NCBI GenBank assembly: GCA_029050385.1
Contig: JAIDMV010000308.1
Location: 1 to 8,148 of the forward strand
Direction of reading: 5' to 3'
Length of the DNA stretch: 8,148 nt
Origin: Anaeroplasmataceae bacterium
Lineage (GTDB): Bacteria; Bacillota_I; Bacilli_A; Acholeplasmatales; Anaeroplasmataceae
Within the stretch, counting starts at the first letter, position 1. Each line of letters begins with the position of its first letter. Below are positions 1-6,137 of this stretch, in pieces. The notes beneath the pieces are model-generated. The model worked only from the letters and a program-made list of their open reading frames with translations. It did not search any database and had not been told where the DNA came from. The position numbers and the translations under genes are program-made.

Positions 1-501
1 GGATATTCCAATAATCATAAAAGCAATGCCTAACAAAATACTACCAATTTTACTTACCAACAGACAGGAAACCTGTAGAATTAGTGCTCCTATAATCCCA
101 CCACCACAGCTATAGCTAATGTTATAGGATTTTAAATAATGCTTATATAAATCTAGTGTTTTACTTAAAATATTTGTACTAGACATTCCTAAGGCATCAT
201 AAAGCCCTAAATGTGCAAACATCAAAAATGCTACAAAGATAAAAACGGATCCAATAAAAGAGATATGATGAAAATCTAATTTCTTTTTTAAAAATAAGAA
301 TATAATACAATACCCTAAAATAAAGGCTAAAACTACAGTCGAAAAATCACCAATCAAAAAGCTAAAAAACAAGGCCAGTGTTCTTCCTGCCAAACCTACT
401 CTTCCGATTAATATAATACATAGAATACTGACACCAATACAAATTGCAATATATAAATAATCCTTTTTTTCACGAATGATATGATTCTTAACCTTAGGCA
501 T
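1..501 (-). CDS. spoIIIE: FtsK/SpoIIIE-family DNA translocase, N-terminal membrane domain (partial)
   Basis: The first 167 residues of a protein that runs off the left edge of the window. They form a short basic N-terminus (MPKVKNH, then REKK) and four hydrophobic segments at about residues 15-33, 41-70, 79-99 and 133-166. The layout matches the FtsK_4TM domain of SpoIIIE. Similarities include a GRVGLAGR turn after the first segment and a glycine-rich stretch SCGGGIIGAL (131-140) before the last one, close to the LGGGMIGALL of B. subtilis SpoIIIE. Such proteins anchor at the septum and pump DNA with a C-terminal RecA-like motor and gamma domain, both outside this window. The start is supported by GGAG eight bases upstream and an extended -10 (TGCTATAGT). 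Position downstream of an RNase J gene is as in Bacillus, except that tepA is absent. Whether it acts in vegetative division (FtsK/SftA role) or in sporulation cannot be decided from the N-terminus. Confidence 0.85.
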   Translation of the reverse strand, partial: MPKVKNHIIREKKDYLYIAICIGVSILCIILIGRVGLAGRTLALFFSFLIGDFSTVVLAFILGYCIIFLFLKKKLDFHHISFIGSVFIFVAFLMFAHLGLYDALGMSSTNILSKTLDLYKHYLKSYNISYSCGGGIIGALILQVSCLLVSKIGSILLGIAFMIIGIS

Positions 502-521
502 AAAATCAGCTCCATACGCGT

Positions 522-530
522 ACTATAGCA
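522..530 (-). promoter_or_regulatory. Extended -10 promoter element of the spoIIIE/ftsK gene
   Basis: On the minus strand the sequence TGCTATAGT is an extended -10 (TGn plus TATAGT, one mismatch from TATAAT). It lies 20 bases upstream of the ATG at 501 and just downstream of the RNase J terminator. No good -35 hexamer is seen at the 17-base spacing, which is tolerated for extended -10 promoters. The predicted transcript would start near 515 and carry a very short leader with GGAG at 513-510. Confidence 0.45.
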
Positions 531-553
531 TGGTTAAAATAAAAAAAATGATG

Positions 554-580
554 AAAAAAAGGCTACTTCGTAACCTTTTT
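554..580 (-). terminator. Intrinsic terminator overlapping the RNase J stop codon
   Basis: Minus-strand sequence GGTTAC-GAA-GTAGCC forms a 6-bp stem (one G-T pair) at 575-561. It is flanked by A5 upstream and T7 downstream, so the stem can extend as A-T pairs and ends in a U-tract. The RNase J stop codon TAG lies inside the right arm. The opposite strand has the same shape, but no plus-strand gene reads into it. The triloop stem is short, so efficiency is uncertain. Confidence 0.7.
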
Positions 581-2260
581 AGAATTTTCTATATCCGTTG
601 AAATGAGTACTGGAATGATAATAGGATTTCTTTTTGTTTTCTTATAAATAAAATGCTGAAGCTCTGTTTTTAAAGTGGTTTTATATTCACTCCAGTTAAT
701 AAATTTATTTACTAAAAACTGAATAGAAACCTTTTTAAATACTTCAATAATATCCGTGTTTAAATCGCCATCCACATTGGTATATACAAAACCTTTTGAA
801 ATAATTTCAGGTCCTGCAACTAAAGATTTCGTTCGAGGATTGATGTTTGCACAAAGCATCAAAAGTCCATCCTCTGCTAAAAGCTCACGATCTCTCATAA
901 CGACATCACCAACATCCTTAAAGGCTTTACCATCCAGCATGATTTCTCCTACAGGAACCTCGCCTGTAATTCCACGATATTCTCCATCAATAAATGTTGC
1001 AATATCACTAGAGTCTAATATAACAACACGATCATCTGTGTATCCTAAGCAGTTAGCTACAATACGTAAAGCATATTGATGACGATATTCTCCAATAACA
1101 GGAATAACATACTTAGGTAATAGGATATTAATCATCTGTTTAATTTCTTCTCGGTTTGCAGAAGACTGAGGTAATAGGTTTGTGTTAAACTCCTTGACAT
1201 TCGTAGTTACACGATAAATCACGTCTAAAGTTCTAGCAGCCATTTTCTCTGTGCCTAGATAAGGGTTCGTTAAAATAACAATGGTATCTGTAGGCTCTAA
1301 ATGGATGAGTCTGTCAATGTTCTTTGCCATACGCTGTAGCATAAAATATGGCTCATGACGTTCCCCTGTGACTAATACTACTAGGTTTTTATCATTATTC
1401 TTTACTTTGTCATCAATAAATTTTAGATTAGCTAAATTATTTTCAGGACATTTTAAATAGCCAAGCTGCATTGCCTGATTCACTAGTCTTTGAGTTTTTC
1501 TACCTAAAATTGCAATTTTTTTATGCTCCGCAACTGCAATATCAATAATTTGTTGAATTCTTAATAAGTCAGAGGAAAACAGCGTAAAGATTACACGATT
1601 TTCAGAATGAGTCAATATGTTTTTAATACGCAGATTAAATTCCATAATCGTTCCTCTATTTTGATCATTGTCTGCTCCTAAACTTTCTGTCATTAAGGCT
1701 AATACACCCTCTTTTGAGAAAATTGCAAGTTCTCTATACATCTGAGCATAGTTAATCTTTGAATTTTGATCAAAGTTATAGTTTCCTGTATAAATGATAT
1801 ATCCATCTGGAGTTTTAATTGCAATACCTAAACAATCTGGAATACTATGGGCAACATCAAAGAAACGGACATCAATATCCTTAAAATGTAATAAGGACTT
1901 AGAATTTACTGTGATAAATTTATTCTGTTCAACAGGATACTCCTCTTCCTTTAATCGATCAAGTAAAACTGCCATTGTAAATTTTGATGCGTAAACAGGA
2001 ACCTTTACTTCCTTTAGAATATTGTATACTCCACCGATATGATCATCATGAGCATGGGTTAAAAAGATACCAACCACTCTATTTTTATTTTGAATTAAAA
2101 AGGAAATATCATTGATAATCATATCTACACCATAAAGCTCAGCTGTAGGATATTTTAATCCTGCATCTAAGATAAATAATCTATGATTAATTTCTACAAC
2201 ATATAGATTTTTCCCATCTTCTTGGAGTCCTCCAAGCGAAAATATGTTCAGTTCTGCCAT
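563..2260 (-). CDS. rnjB: RNase J family ribonuclease with degenerate active site (RNase J2/RnjB type)
   Basis: 565 residues, the usual RNase J length (about 555). Domain order is metallo-beta-lactamase, beta-CASP insert, then return strands and the C-terminal domain. RNase J enzymes are cytoplasmic 5'-3' exo/endoribonucleases for mRNA decay and rRNA maturation, often acting as J1/J2 heteromers. Family marks include SLGGLQEDGKN (8-18), THAHDDHIGG (68-77), AHSIPD (137-142), GEYR (390-393) and ISKGFVYT near residue 485. Metal ligands H69, H71, D73, H74 and H138 are kept. The motif TGDFKFDQ reads TGNYNFDQ, so the bridging Asp is N160. The beta-CASP motif B (TSGHGSQEE) reads PQSSANREE (364-372). 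PVHGEYR reads PVIGEYR, so the metal-binding His is I389. Catalysis is therefore probably impaired or lost, and a structural partner role for a separate RnjA is inferred. The RnjB assignment also rests on position between dpaA and spoIIIE. An in-frame TGA three codons upstream fixes the ATG as the first possible start. It has its own promoter and an odd leader. Confidence 0.9.
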   Translation of the reverse strand: MAELNIFSLGGLQEDGKNLYVVEINHRLFILDAGLKYPTAELYGVDMIINDISFLIQNKNRVVGIFLTHAHDDHIGGVYNILKEVKVPVYASKFTMAVLLDRLKEEEYPVEQNKFITVNSKSLLHFKDIDVRFFDVAHSIPDCLGIAIKTPDGYIIYTGNYNFDQNSKINYAQMYRELAIFSKEGVLALMTESLGADNDQNRGTIMEFNLRIKNILTHSENRVIFTLFSSDLLRIQQIIDIAVAEHKKIAILGRKTQRLVNQAMQLGYLKCPENNLANLKFIDDKVKNNDKNLVVLVTGERHEPYFMLQRMAKNIDRLIHLEPTDTIVILTNPYLGTEKMAARTLDVIYRVTTNVKEFNTNLLPQSSANREEIKQMINILLPKYVIPVIGEYRHQYALRIVANCLGYTDDRVVILDSSDIATFIDGEYRGITGEVPVGEIMLDGKAFKDVGDVVMRDRELLAEDGLLMLCANINPRTKSLVAGPEIISKGFVYTNVDGDLNTDIIEVFKKVSIQFLVNKFINWSEYKTTLKTELQHFIYKKTKRNPIIIPVLISTDIENSKKVTK

Positions 2261-2270
2261 ACTAAATCAT

Positions 2271-2299
2271 GGAATAGCAAAAAGGCTATTCTTCCTCCT
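2271..2299 (-). promoter_or_regulatory. Distant Shine-Dalgarno plus hairpin in the RNase J leader
   Basis: The only strong Shine-Dalgarno sequence upstream of the RNase J ATG is AGGAGG at 2299-2294, which ends 33 bases before the start. Between them lies a perfect 7-bp inverted repeat, GAATAGC-CTTTTT-GCTATTC (2291-2272). If the hairpin folds, the effective spacing drops to about 13 bases. The T5 is in the loop, so this is not a terminator. A two-codon frame, ATG ATT TAG at 2270-2262, ends one base before the true start. A role in translational control or autoregulation is inference. Confidence 0.5.
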
Positions 2300-2333
2300 A
2301 CTCAGTTTAAGAATCGATTACTTCATTATTTTA

Positions 2334-2362
2334 ATTATAATCTATTTATACGTATTTTTCAA
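2334..2362 (-). promoter_or_regulatory. Consensus housekeeping promoter for the RNase J gene
   Basis: On the minus strand TTGAAA (2362-2357) and a perfect TATAAT (2339-2334) are separated by exactly 17 bases. The -35 and part of the spacer lie in the last codons and stop codon of the dpaA-like gene. Transcription would start near 2327 and give a leader of about 67 bases. This is the best promoter match in the window and means RNase J need not depend on readthrough from dpaA. Confidence 0.75.
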
Positions 2363-3083
2363 TATATTTTTTAATAATATTTGCAGCAGAAATATATGCG
2401 AATTTAGATGGAATTGCACTCACAATTTCATAACAAATTCCATATTCGTAAATCTTATTTATATCAAATCCATAAGGCGCGGAAGCAACATCAATGATTC
2501 TCTTATTCTTTAACGAAGCATAGTCCCAATCTATGTTATATGGTACTGTATTGATGATCACATCATATTCCTTATAATCCGTAGTTTTATATCCTAAGAG
2601 ATGTGCATACTTTTCTTCTGCTTCATTCATAGGAAAAATAGAAAAACTACAATCATTAACTTTTAAGAGCTCTGCAAGAGTAAACCCAATATTACCAAAA
2701 CCAACAATGAGAATATTCTGATCGGATACTGCTAAATTCTTTCTACTTAAATAATCAATAATTCCCATTGATGTGAGCTTAGCATTTGGAATGACAAACC
2801 TATAATCCTTTAAAAGCTCTATTAATTTAATATTTTTCTGTTCGCATAATTCCTTCAGCTTACTATTAGCATTTCCAACAAGAATTGTTTTTATAGCATT
2901 TTCTTTTAAAATGTCTAACAAATTCAGTTTAGACTGCTTGATATTGTAGTCCTCATCAATTCCCCCAAATGGTAATAACAGTACATCAATATCCAAAAAA
3001 TCATATAATTCGTTTGAAAGTATAGCTGGCATAAGCTCTGCTAAGGCCTCATAACGAATATCCCCTTTTATTATACCTAACAT
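2346..3083 (-). CDS. dpaA: DpaA-like protein (dipicolinate synthase subunit A homologue), shortened
   Basis: 245 residues, against about 300 for B. subtilis DpaA (SpoVFA). Dipicolinate synthase oxidises a 4-hydroxy-tetrahydrodipicolinate made from the lysine pathway to the spore-core compound dipicolinic acid; DpaA is the dehydrogenase-like subunit. Matches to the family include KGDIRYEALAEL at the N-terminus (like GGDxRxxxI), LLLPFGG (35-41), a Rossmann nucleotide-binding loop GFGNIG (128-133), INTVP (177-181) and IDVASAPYGFD (197-207). Both ends align, so the shortfall is mainly a loss of roughly 25 residues in the first Rossmann-like domain. The partner gene dpaB, which follows dpaA in Bacillus, is absent; RNase J comes next instead. 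It may be a remnant, may work with a flavoprotein elsewhere, or may have another reductase role. The start has GGTGATG five bases or less upstream. No convincing promoter is seen between it and the CBM20 terminator. Confidence 0.75.
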   Translation of the reverse strand: MLGIIKGDIRYEALAELMPAILSNELYDFLDIDVLLLPFGGIDEDYNIKQSKLNLLDILKENAIKTILVGNANSKLKELCEQKNIKLIELLKDYRFVIPNAKLTSMGIIDYLSRKNLAVSDQNILIVGFGNIGFTLAELLKVNDCSFSIFPMNEAEEKYAHLLGYKTTDYKEYDVIINTVPYNIDWDYASLKNKRIIDVASAPYGFDINKIYEYGICYEIVSAIPSKFAYISAANIIKKYIEKYV

Positions 3084-3112
3084 TTCATCACCGTTTTTAG
3101 TGTATGAAATTC

Positions 3113-3139
3113 AAAAAGAAAAGGTGCCCATAGCACCTT
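3113..3139 (-). terminator. Intrinsic terminator of the CBM20 gene
   Basis: Minus-strand AAGGTGC (3139-3133) and GCACCTT (3127-3121) form a perfect 7-bp stem with a 5-base loop, followed by the T-rich run TTTTCTTTTT. It lies ten bases after the CBM20 stop codon and 30 bases before the dpaA start. The two genes should therefore be largely separate transcripts unless readthrough feeds dpaA. Confidence 0.85.
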
Positions 3140-3148
3140 AAACTTTCT

Positions 3149-3454
3149 TTAGAAATTTAAAACTTCAACTTCTACTTTTGTACCCTTAGCAGCTACGAAT
3201 GCATGATTCTCAACATCTTCGCCCCAAGTACCCTTTTCTACTGCGTCCCAAGTCTTACCAGCTAAAACCTTGAACTCAACATTTGTATCTGCTGGTAATA
3301 ATTTAGAAGCTGTGTAGCAGCCACATTCAGCACAATAGGTAAGCTTTACTCCTTTTGAAGCATTCCATTCTCCTAATGCAGGAATATTTCCTACTAAGTA
3401 TAATTCATCCTTAACAGGAGCCTTTACTAAAAATTCAATCTTTGTATTTGCCAT
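3149..3454 (-). CDS. Stand-alone CBM20 starch/glycogen-binding domain protein
   Basis: 101 residues that make up one carbohydrate-binding module and nothing else. CBM20 folds as a beta-sandwich and binds alpha-glucans through exposed tryptophans. The signature is clear: LYLVGNIPALGEWN (18-31) with W30, LPADTNVEFKVL (53-64) with K62 where family members have a sugar-binding Lys, then W69 and W77 in the region of the second binding tryptophan. There is no signal peptide, membrane segment or catalytic domain, so it should be cytoplasmic and bind glycogen or imported malto-oligosaccharides; this is inference. An unusual feature is YCAECGCY (40-47), a CxxCxC cluster in the loop before the strand normally starting with an aromatic residue. 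Expression signals look strong: promoter, GGAAGAG nine bases before the ATG, and a terminator. It stands alone, with no glycogen or amylase gene next to it. Confidence 0.85.
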   Translation of the reverse strand: MANTKIEFLVKAPVKDELYLVGNIPALGEWNASKGVKLTYCAECGCYTASKLLPADTNVEFKVLAGKTWDAVEKGTWGEDVENHAFVAAKGTKVEVEVLNF

Positions 3455-3488
3455 AACTTTAATCTCTTCCTTTCATATTTTCGAAATG

Positions 3489-3517
3489 ATTTTATACAAA
3501 AAAAAGAATGAATTCAA
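3489..3517 (-). promoter_or_regulatory. Probable promoter of the CBM20 gene
   Basis: On the minus strand TTGAAT (3517-3512) and TAAAAT (3494-3489) are 17 bases apart, with a T-rich spacer. An overlapping TATAAA (3496-3491) gives a 15-base spacing. The start of transcription would be near 3482, leaving a leader of under 30 bases that includes GGAAGAG (3470-3464). Confidence 0.5.
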
Positions 3518-3549
3518 GTATAAAACGTTTCCCAAATGAAAACTTGCCA

Positions 3550-3567
3550 AAATAATACATATTATTT
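3550..3567. repeat. AT-only inverted repeat in the divergent CBM20/recU intergenic region
   Basis: AAATAATA-CA-TATTATTT is a perfect 8-2-8 inverted repeat. It sits in the 178-base region between the divergent CBM20 and recU genes, about 30 bases upstream of the CBM20 -35 and 40 bases upstream of the recU -10. It could be an operator, an AT-rich UP-like element or chance in AT-rich DNA. Nothing else gene-like is visible in this intergenic region. Confidence 0.35.
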
Positions 3568-3607
3568 AAATTTTTAGTAAAAAATATAGCTGTAACCAAT
3601 AAAAATG

Positions 3608-3616
3608 TGATATGAT
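3608..3616 (+). promoter_or_regulatory. Extended -10 promoter element of recU-ponA
   Basis: TGATATGAT is a TGn extended -10 (TATGAT, one mismatch). No good -35 is seen 16-18 bases upstream. Transcription would start near 3623, at the GGTGAT ribosome-binding site, so upstream in-frame ATGs at 3612 and 3621 would lie outside or at the very end of the message. The very short leader makes the call tentative. Confidence 0.35.
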
Positions 3617-3632
3617 AAGTATGGTGATACGA

Positions 3633-4202
3633 ATGAACTTTCCAACAAAGAAAAAAGAACAAAAAAAGGTAATTAATAAAGCCAATCTAGGTATGGACTT
3701 AGAACAGGCAATCAATGAAAGTAATACCTATTATTTAAATAATGATATTGCTGTAATTCACAAAAAGCCTACTCCAGTCCAAATCGTAAAGGTCAATTAT
3801 CCTTCAAGAAATAAGGCGGTTATAACGGAGGCCTATTATAAGACTCCTTCTACTACCGACTATAATGGAATCTATAAAGGAAAATATATTGATTTTGATG
3901 CAAAGGAAAACCACAATAAAACTGCTTTCCCTCTAGCCAATGTTTCTGCCCACCAGGTAGAGCATCTAAAAGCTGTTCAGGCACAAGGTGGAATTGCCTT
4001 TTTGCTTGTAGCCTGGAATATGTATGATGAATATTATTTATTACCCTTTGACGTTTTGTTCGAATATTGGAATGCATCCTTGAAGGATGGCAGAAAGTCC
4101 ATTCCCTATGAAGCTTTTAAAACAAGAGCCTATCCAATTAAGCATGGCTACTTGCCAAGAATACCTTATTTAAAGGTCATCGATGAAATCTATTTTAAAT
4201 AA
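3633..4202 (+). CDS. recU: Holliday junction resolvase RecU
   Basis: 189 residues from the ATG at 3633. RecU is a dimeric cytoplasmic nuclease that resolves four-way junctions in recombinational repair and modulates RecA and RuvB in Firmicutes. Very close family matches are NLGMDLEQAINESN (18-31), IAVIHKKPTPVQIV (39-52), TTDYNGIYKGKYIDF (74-88) and GYLPRIPYL near the C-terminus. The PD-(D/E)xK active site is D76, D89 and K91. B. subtilis RecU has Glu at the second position (FEAK), while this protein has Asp (FDAK), a conservative change the motif allows. ATGs at 3612 and 3621 are in frame and would add 7 or 4 residues. The ATG at 3633 is preferred because GGTGA lies five bases before it and the probable -10 overlaps 3612. 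The gene overlaps the following PBP gene by 20 bases, the conserved recU-ponA pairing that links DNA repair with cell-wall growth. Confidence 0.93.
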   Translation: MNFPTKKKEQKKVINKANLGMDLEQAINESNTYYLNNDIAVIHKKPTPVQIVKVNYPSRNKAVITEAYYKTPSTTDYNGIYKGKYIDFDAKENHNKTAFPLANVSAHQVEHLKAVQAQGGIAFLLVAWNMYDEYYLLPFDVLFEYWNASLKDGRKSIPYEAFKTRAYPIKHGYLPRIPYLKVIDEIYFK

Positions 4203-6135
4203 ACTGCTTCTAGCCTTTACCATACTTACACTTATCATCACAATTATTGGAAGCATTGGTGGAATTATTCTTTTTAGAAATGCCAGCAATACTTCCATTT
4301 TTATTCGCGAGAACAGCAAGCCTATCTATATCTATGATGATACAGATACTCTTGTTTCTTCAGACAGCTTGTACTATGAATATTGCTCAATCCAGGAGGT
4401 AAGTCCTGAAATAATTCATGCTGTGGTGGCAATTGAGGATAATGACTTTTACAAGCATCCTGGAATTTCTATTCCAAGAATTGCGCATTCTATCTATCAA
4501 AATATAACCAATGGTTCTATTATTTCTGGTGCTTCTACAATTACTCAGCAATACATTAAGAACACCTATTTTACAAATGAAAAAACCTTCTCAAGAAAAA
4601 TCAATGAAATCGCTTATGCCTTAGAGCTAGAGAAAAAATATACAAAAGATCAAATTATGGAAGCCTATTTAAATACCGTTTTATTTGGCAGTAATATCTA
4701 TGGAATTAAAATGGCATCAAAGTATTACTTTGATAAAGCCCCAAAAGACATCACAACAAATGAAGCAGCAATACTTGCAGGTATGATTCAGCTTCCAAAC
4801 CATTATAATCCTTTAAGAAATCCAGAGGCTGCTACTACACGCAAAAATTTAGTATTGAAACGAATGTGGGAAGAAAACTATATCTCTGAACAGACCTATA
4901 ATGAATTGAAAGAAATCCCTGCTAAAGATATTGTTCAAAAAGGATTTACCAATCAGAGGATTACCTATTTAACCCCTTATCTTGACTATCTTTTTTCTAA
5001 TCTGCCACAAAATAGTGATACCATCACTTCTATTAAAACCTATTTAGATACAAATATTCAAAAAACACTTTTTTCAATTATGAATAATGACTATAAATTA
5101 TTTAATGATGATGAACTAAATTGTGCCATTGTTGTTTTAGATAATGCTACCTATGGGGTCAAAGCCATTGCAGGAAATAGATCCTATGATGAACGTGTAA
5201 TCAATTATGCAAGCGATGTTCTTTTACAGCCAGGGTCTACAATTAAACCACTTTTAGACTACGCTCCAGCCATAGAATATCTGAACTATACTCCAGCCAC
5301 TATAATCAAGGATGAAGAGTATACATATAAAAATGGAACTAAGCTAAAGAATTATGATAATAATTATTTGGGAGCCATTACCTTAAGAAAAGCCTTAAGT
5401 GATTCAAGGAATATTCCTGCAGTAAAGCTGTTTAATGAAGTCGGGTATGAACGTGCTTTTGGTTTCTTAAAAAATTTAGGTATTGAAAAAACGGATACCA
5501 TCTATGAGGCAGATGCCATAGGTGGGGCAACTACAGGATATACTCTTCTAAGTCTAGCAAATGCTTATCAAGCATTCGCCAATCTAGGATACTATAAAAA
5601 AGCTAGCGCCTATAAAGAAATTGGTTATGAACTATCTACCTACAAAAATGATTCATCTGCTAAGCTCGTTATGAAGCCAACTACTGCTTTCTTAATTAAT
5701 TCTATTTTGCACGATGTGTTTAAAGGAAGTGTATTTGATCAAAAAAGTACCTATATGATGGCTAAAACAGGACAAACGAATTATGATCAAGCCTCCATTC
5801 AAAAATATCATCTTCCTAGTAATGCAACTAAAGATTCCTTATTAATTGCTTATACAAAGGACTTAACCATTGGTGTATGGGTAGGATATGAACGTATCAT
5901 AGATGGAAAATTCTTAGACTATTATAAGAAAAATATTCCTAGAAGTATTATGAAAATGCTATTGGATACATTTGCAAAAAAAGGCTTATATTATGAAGAA
6001 ATTGAAGGAATTCAAAAAAGCTACATTACGATTTATCAAGACCAGGTCTATTTGGCTAAAGATAATGGGTACTATGAATACTTCTTAGAAGGAACTCAGC
6101 CCTTAACCTATCCAAATTATGAATTTAAGGCATAA
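4183..6135 (+). CDS. ponA: Class A penicillin-binding protein (bifunctional transglycosylase/transpeptidase, PBP1 type)
   Basis: 650 residues. A single N-terminal membrane anchor (about 8-31, after KSILNK) is followed by an extracellular GT51 transglycosylase and a transpeptidase domain. The protein polymerises lipid II into glycan strands and cross-links their stem peptides. The GT51 motifs are EDNDFYKHPG (85-94, catalytic E85), GASTITQQ (116-123), SRKINE (137-142, second Glu E142) and EKKYTKDQIMEAYLN (150-164). The penicillin-binding motifs are STIK (S352 acylated, K355), SRN (408-410) and KTGQT (528-532). All catalytic residues are present, so it should be active and beta-lactam sensitive. 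It is shorter than B. subtilis PonA (about 914) and lacks the C-terminal fibronectin-like and low-complexity tail. The start lies inside the end of recU with AAAGGT six bases upstream, so the two are probably translationally coupled. The message ends in a strong hairpin. Confidence 0.95.
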   Translation: MKSILNKLLLAFTILTLIITIIGSIGGIILFRNASNTSIFIRENSKPIYIYDDTDTLVSSDSLYYEYCSIQEVSPEIIHAVVAIEDNDFYKHPGISIPRIAHSIYQNITNGSIISGASTITQQYIKNTYFTNEKTFSRKINEIAYALELEKKYTKDQIMEAYLNTVLFGSNIYGIKMASKYYFDKAPKDITTNEAAILAGMIQLPNHYNPLRNPEAATTRKNLVLKRMWEENYISEQTYNELKEIPAKDIVQKGFTNQRITYLTPYLDYLFSNLPQNSDTITSIKTYLDTNIQKTLFSIMNNDYKLFNDDELNCAIVVLDNATYGVKAIAGNRSYDERVINYASDVLLQPGSTIKPLLDYAPAIEYLNYTPATIIKDEEYTYKNGTKLKNYDNNYLGAITLRKALSDSRNIPAVKLFNEVGYERAFGFLKNLGIEKTDTIYEADAIGGATTGYTLLSLANAYQAFANLGYYKKASAYKEIGYELSTYKNDSSAKLVMKPTTAFLINSILHDVFKGSVFDQKSTYMMAKTGQTNYDQASIQKYHLPSNATKDSLLIAYTKDLTIGVWVGYERIIDGKFLDYYKKNIPRSIMKMLLDTFAKKGLYYEEIEGIQKSYITIYQDQVYLAKDNGYYEYFLEGTQPLTYPNYEFKA

Positions 6136-6137
6136 AT

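Noticed and set aside
756..1994. Open frames on the plus strand (756-1079 and 1794-1994) opposite the RNase J gene
   Set aside because: They lie wholly inside a well-supported minus-strand coding sequence, have no ribosome-binding site and show no recognisable protein features.
2221..2236. Inverted repeat CTTGGAG-TC-CTCCAAG near the start of the RNase J gene
   Set aside because: It encodes conserved residues of the family signature (LGGLQE region), and the two-base loop makes a hairpin strained; it is probably a codon coincidence, although its CTCC could pair weakly with the upstream Shine-Dalgarno.
2272..2291. Hairpin with T-run read as a terminator between dpaA and RNase J
   Set aside because: The five T residues are in the loop, not after the stem, on either reading; it fits a leader structure better than a terminator.
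2244..2513. 89-codon open frame on the plus strand across the RNase J/dpaA junction
   Set aside because: A hydrophobic frame created by the complement of AT-rich coding sequence; it overlaps two supported genes and has no start signal.
3612..3632. Upstream in-frame ATGs that would lengthen RecU by 4 or 7 residues
   Set aside because: No ribosome-binding site precedes them, and the first overlaps the probable -10; GGTGA is correctly placed for the ATG at 3633.
3853..4077. 74-codon open frame on the minus strand inside recU
   Set aside because: Fully within the conserved catalytic core of recU; no independent support.
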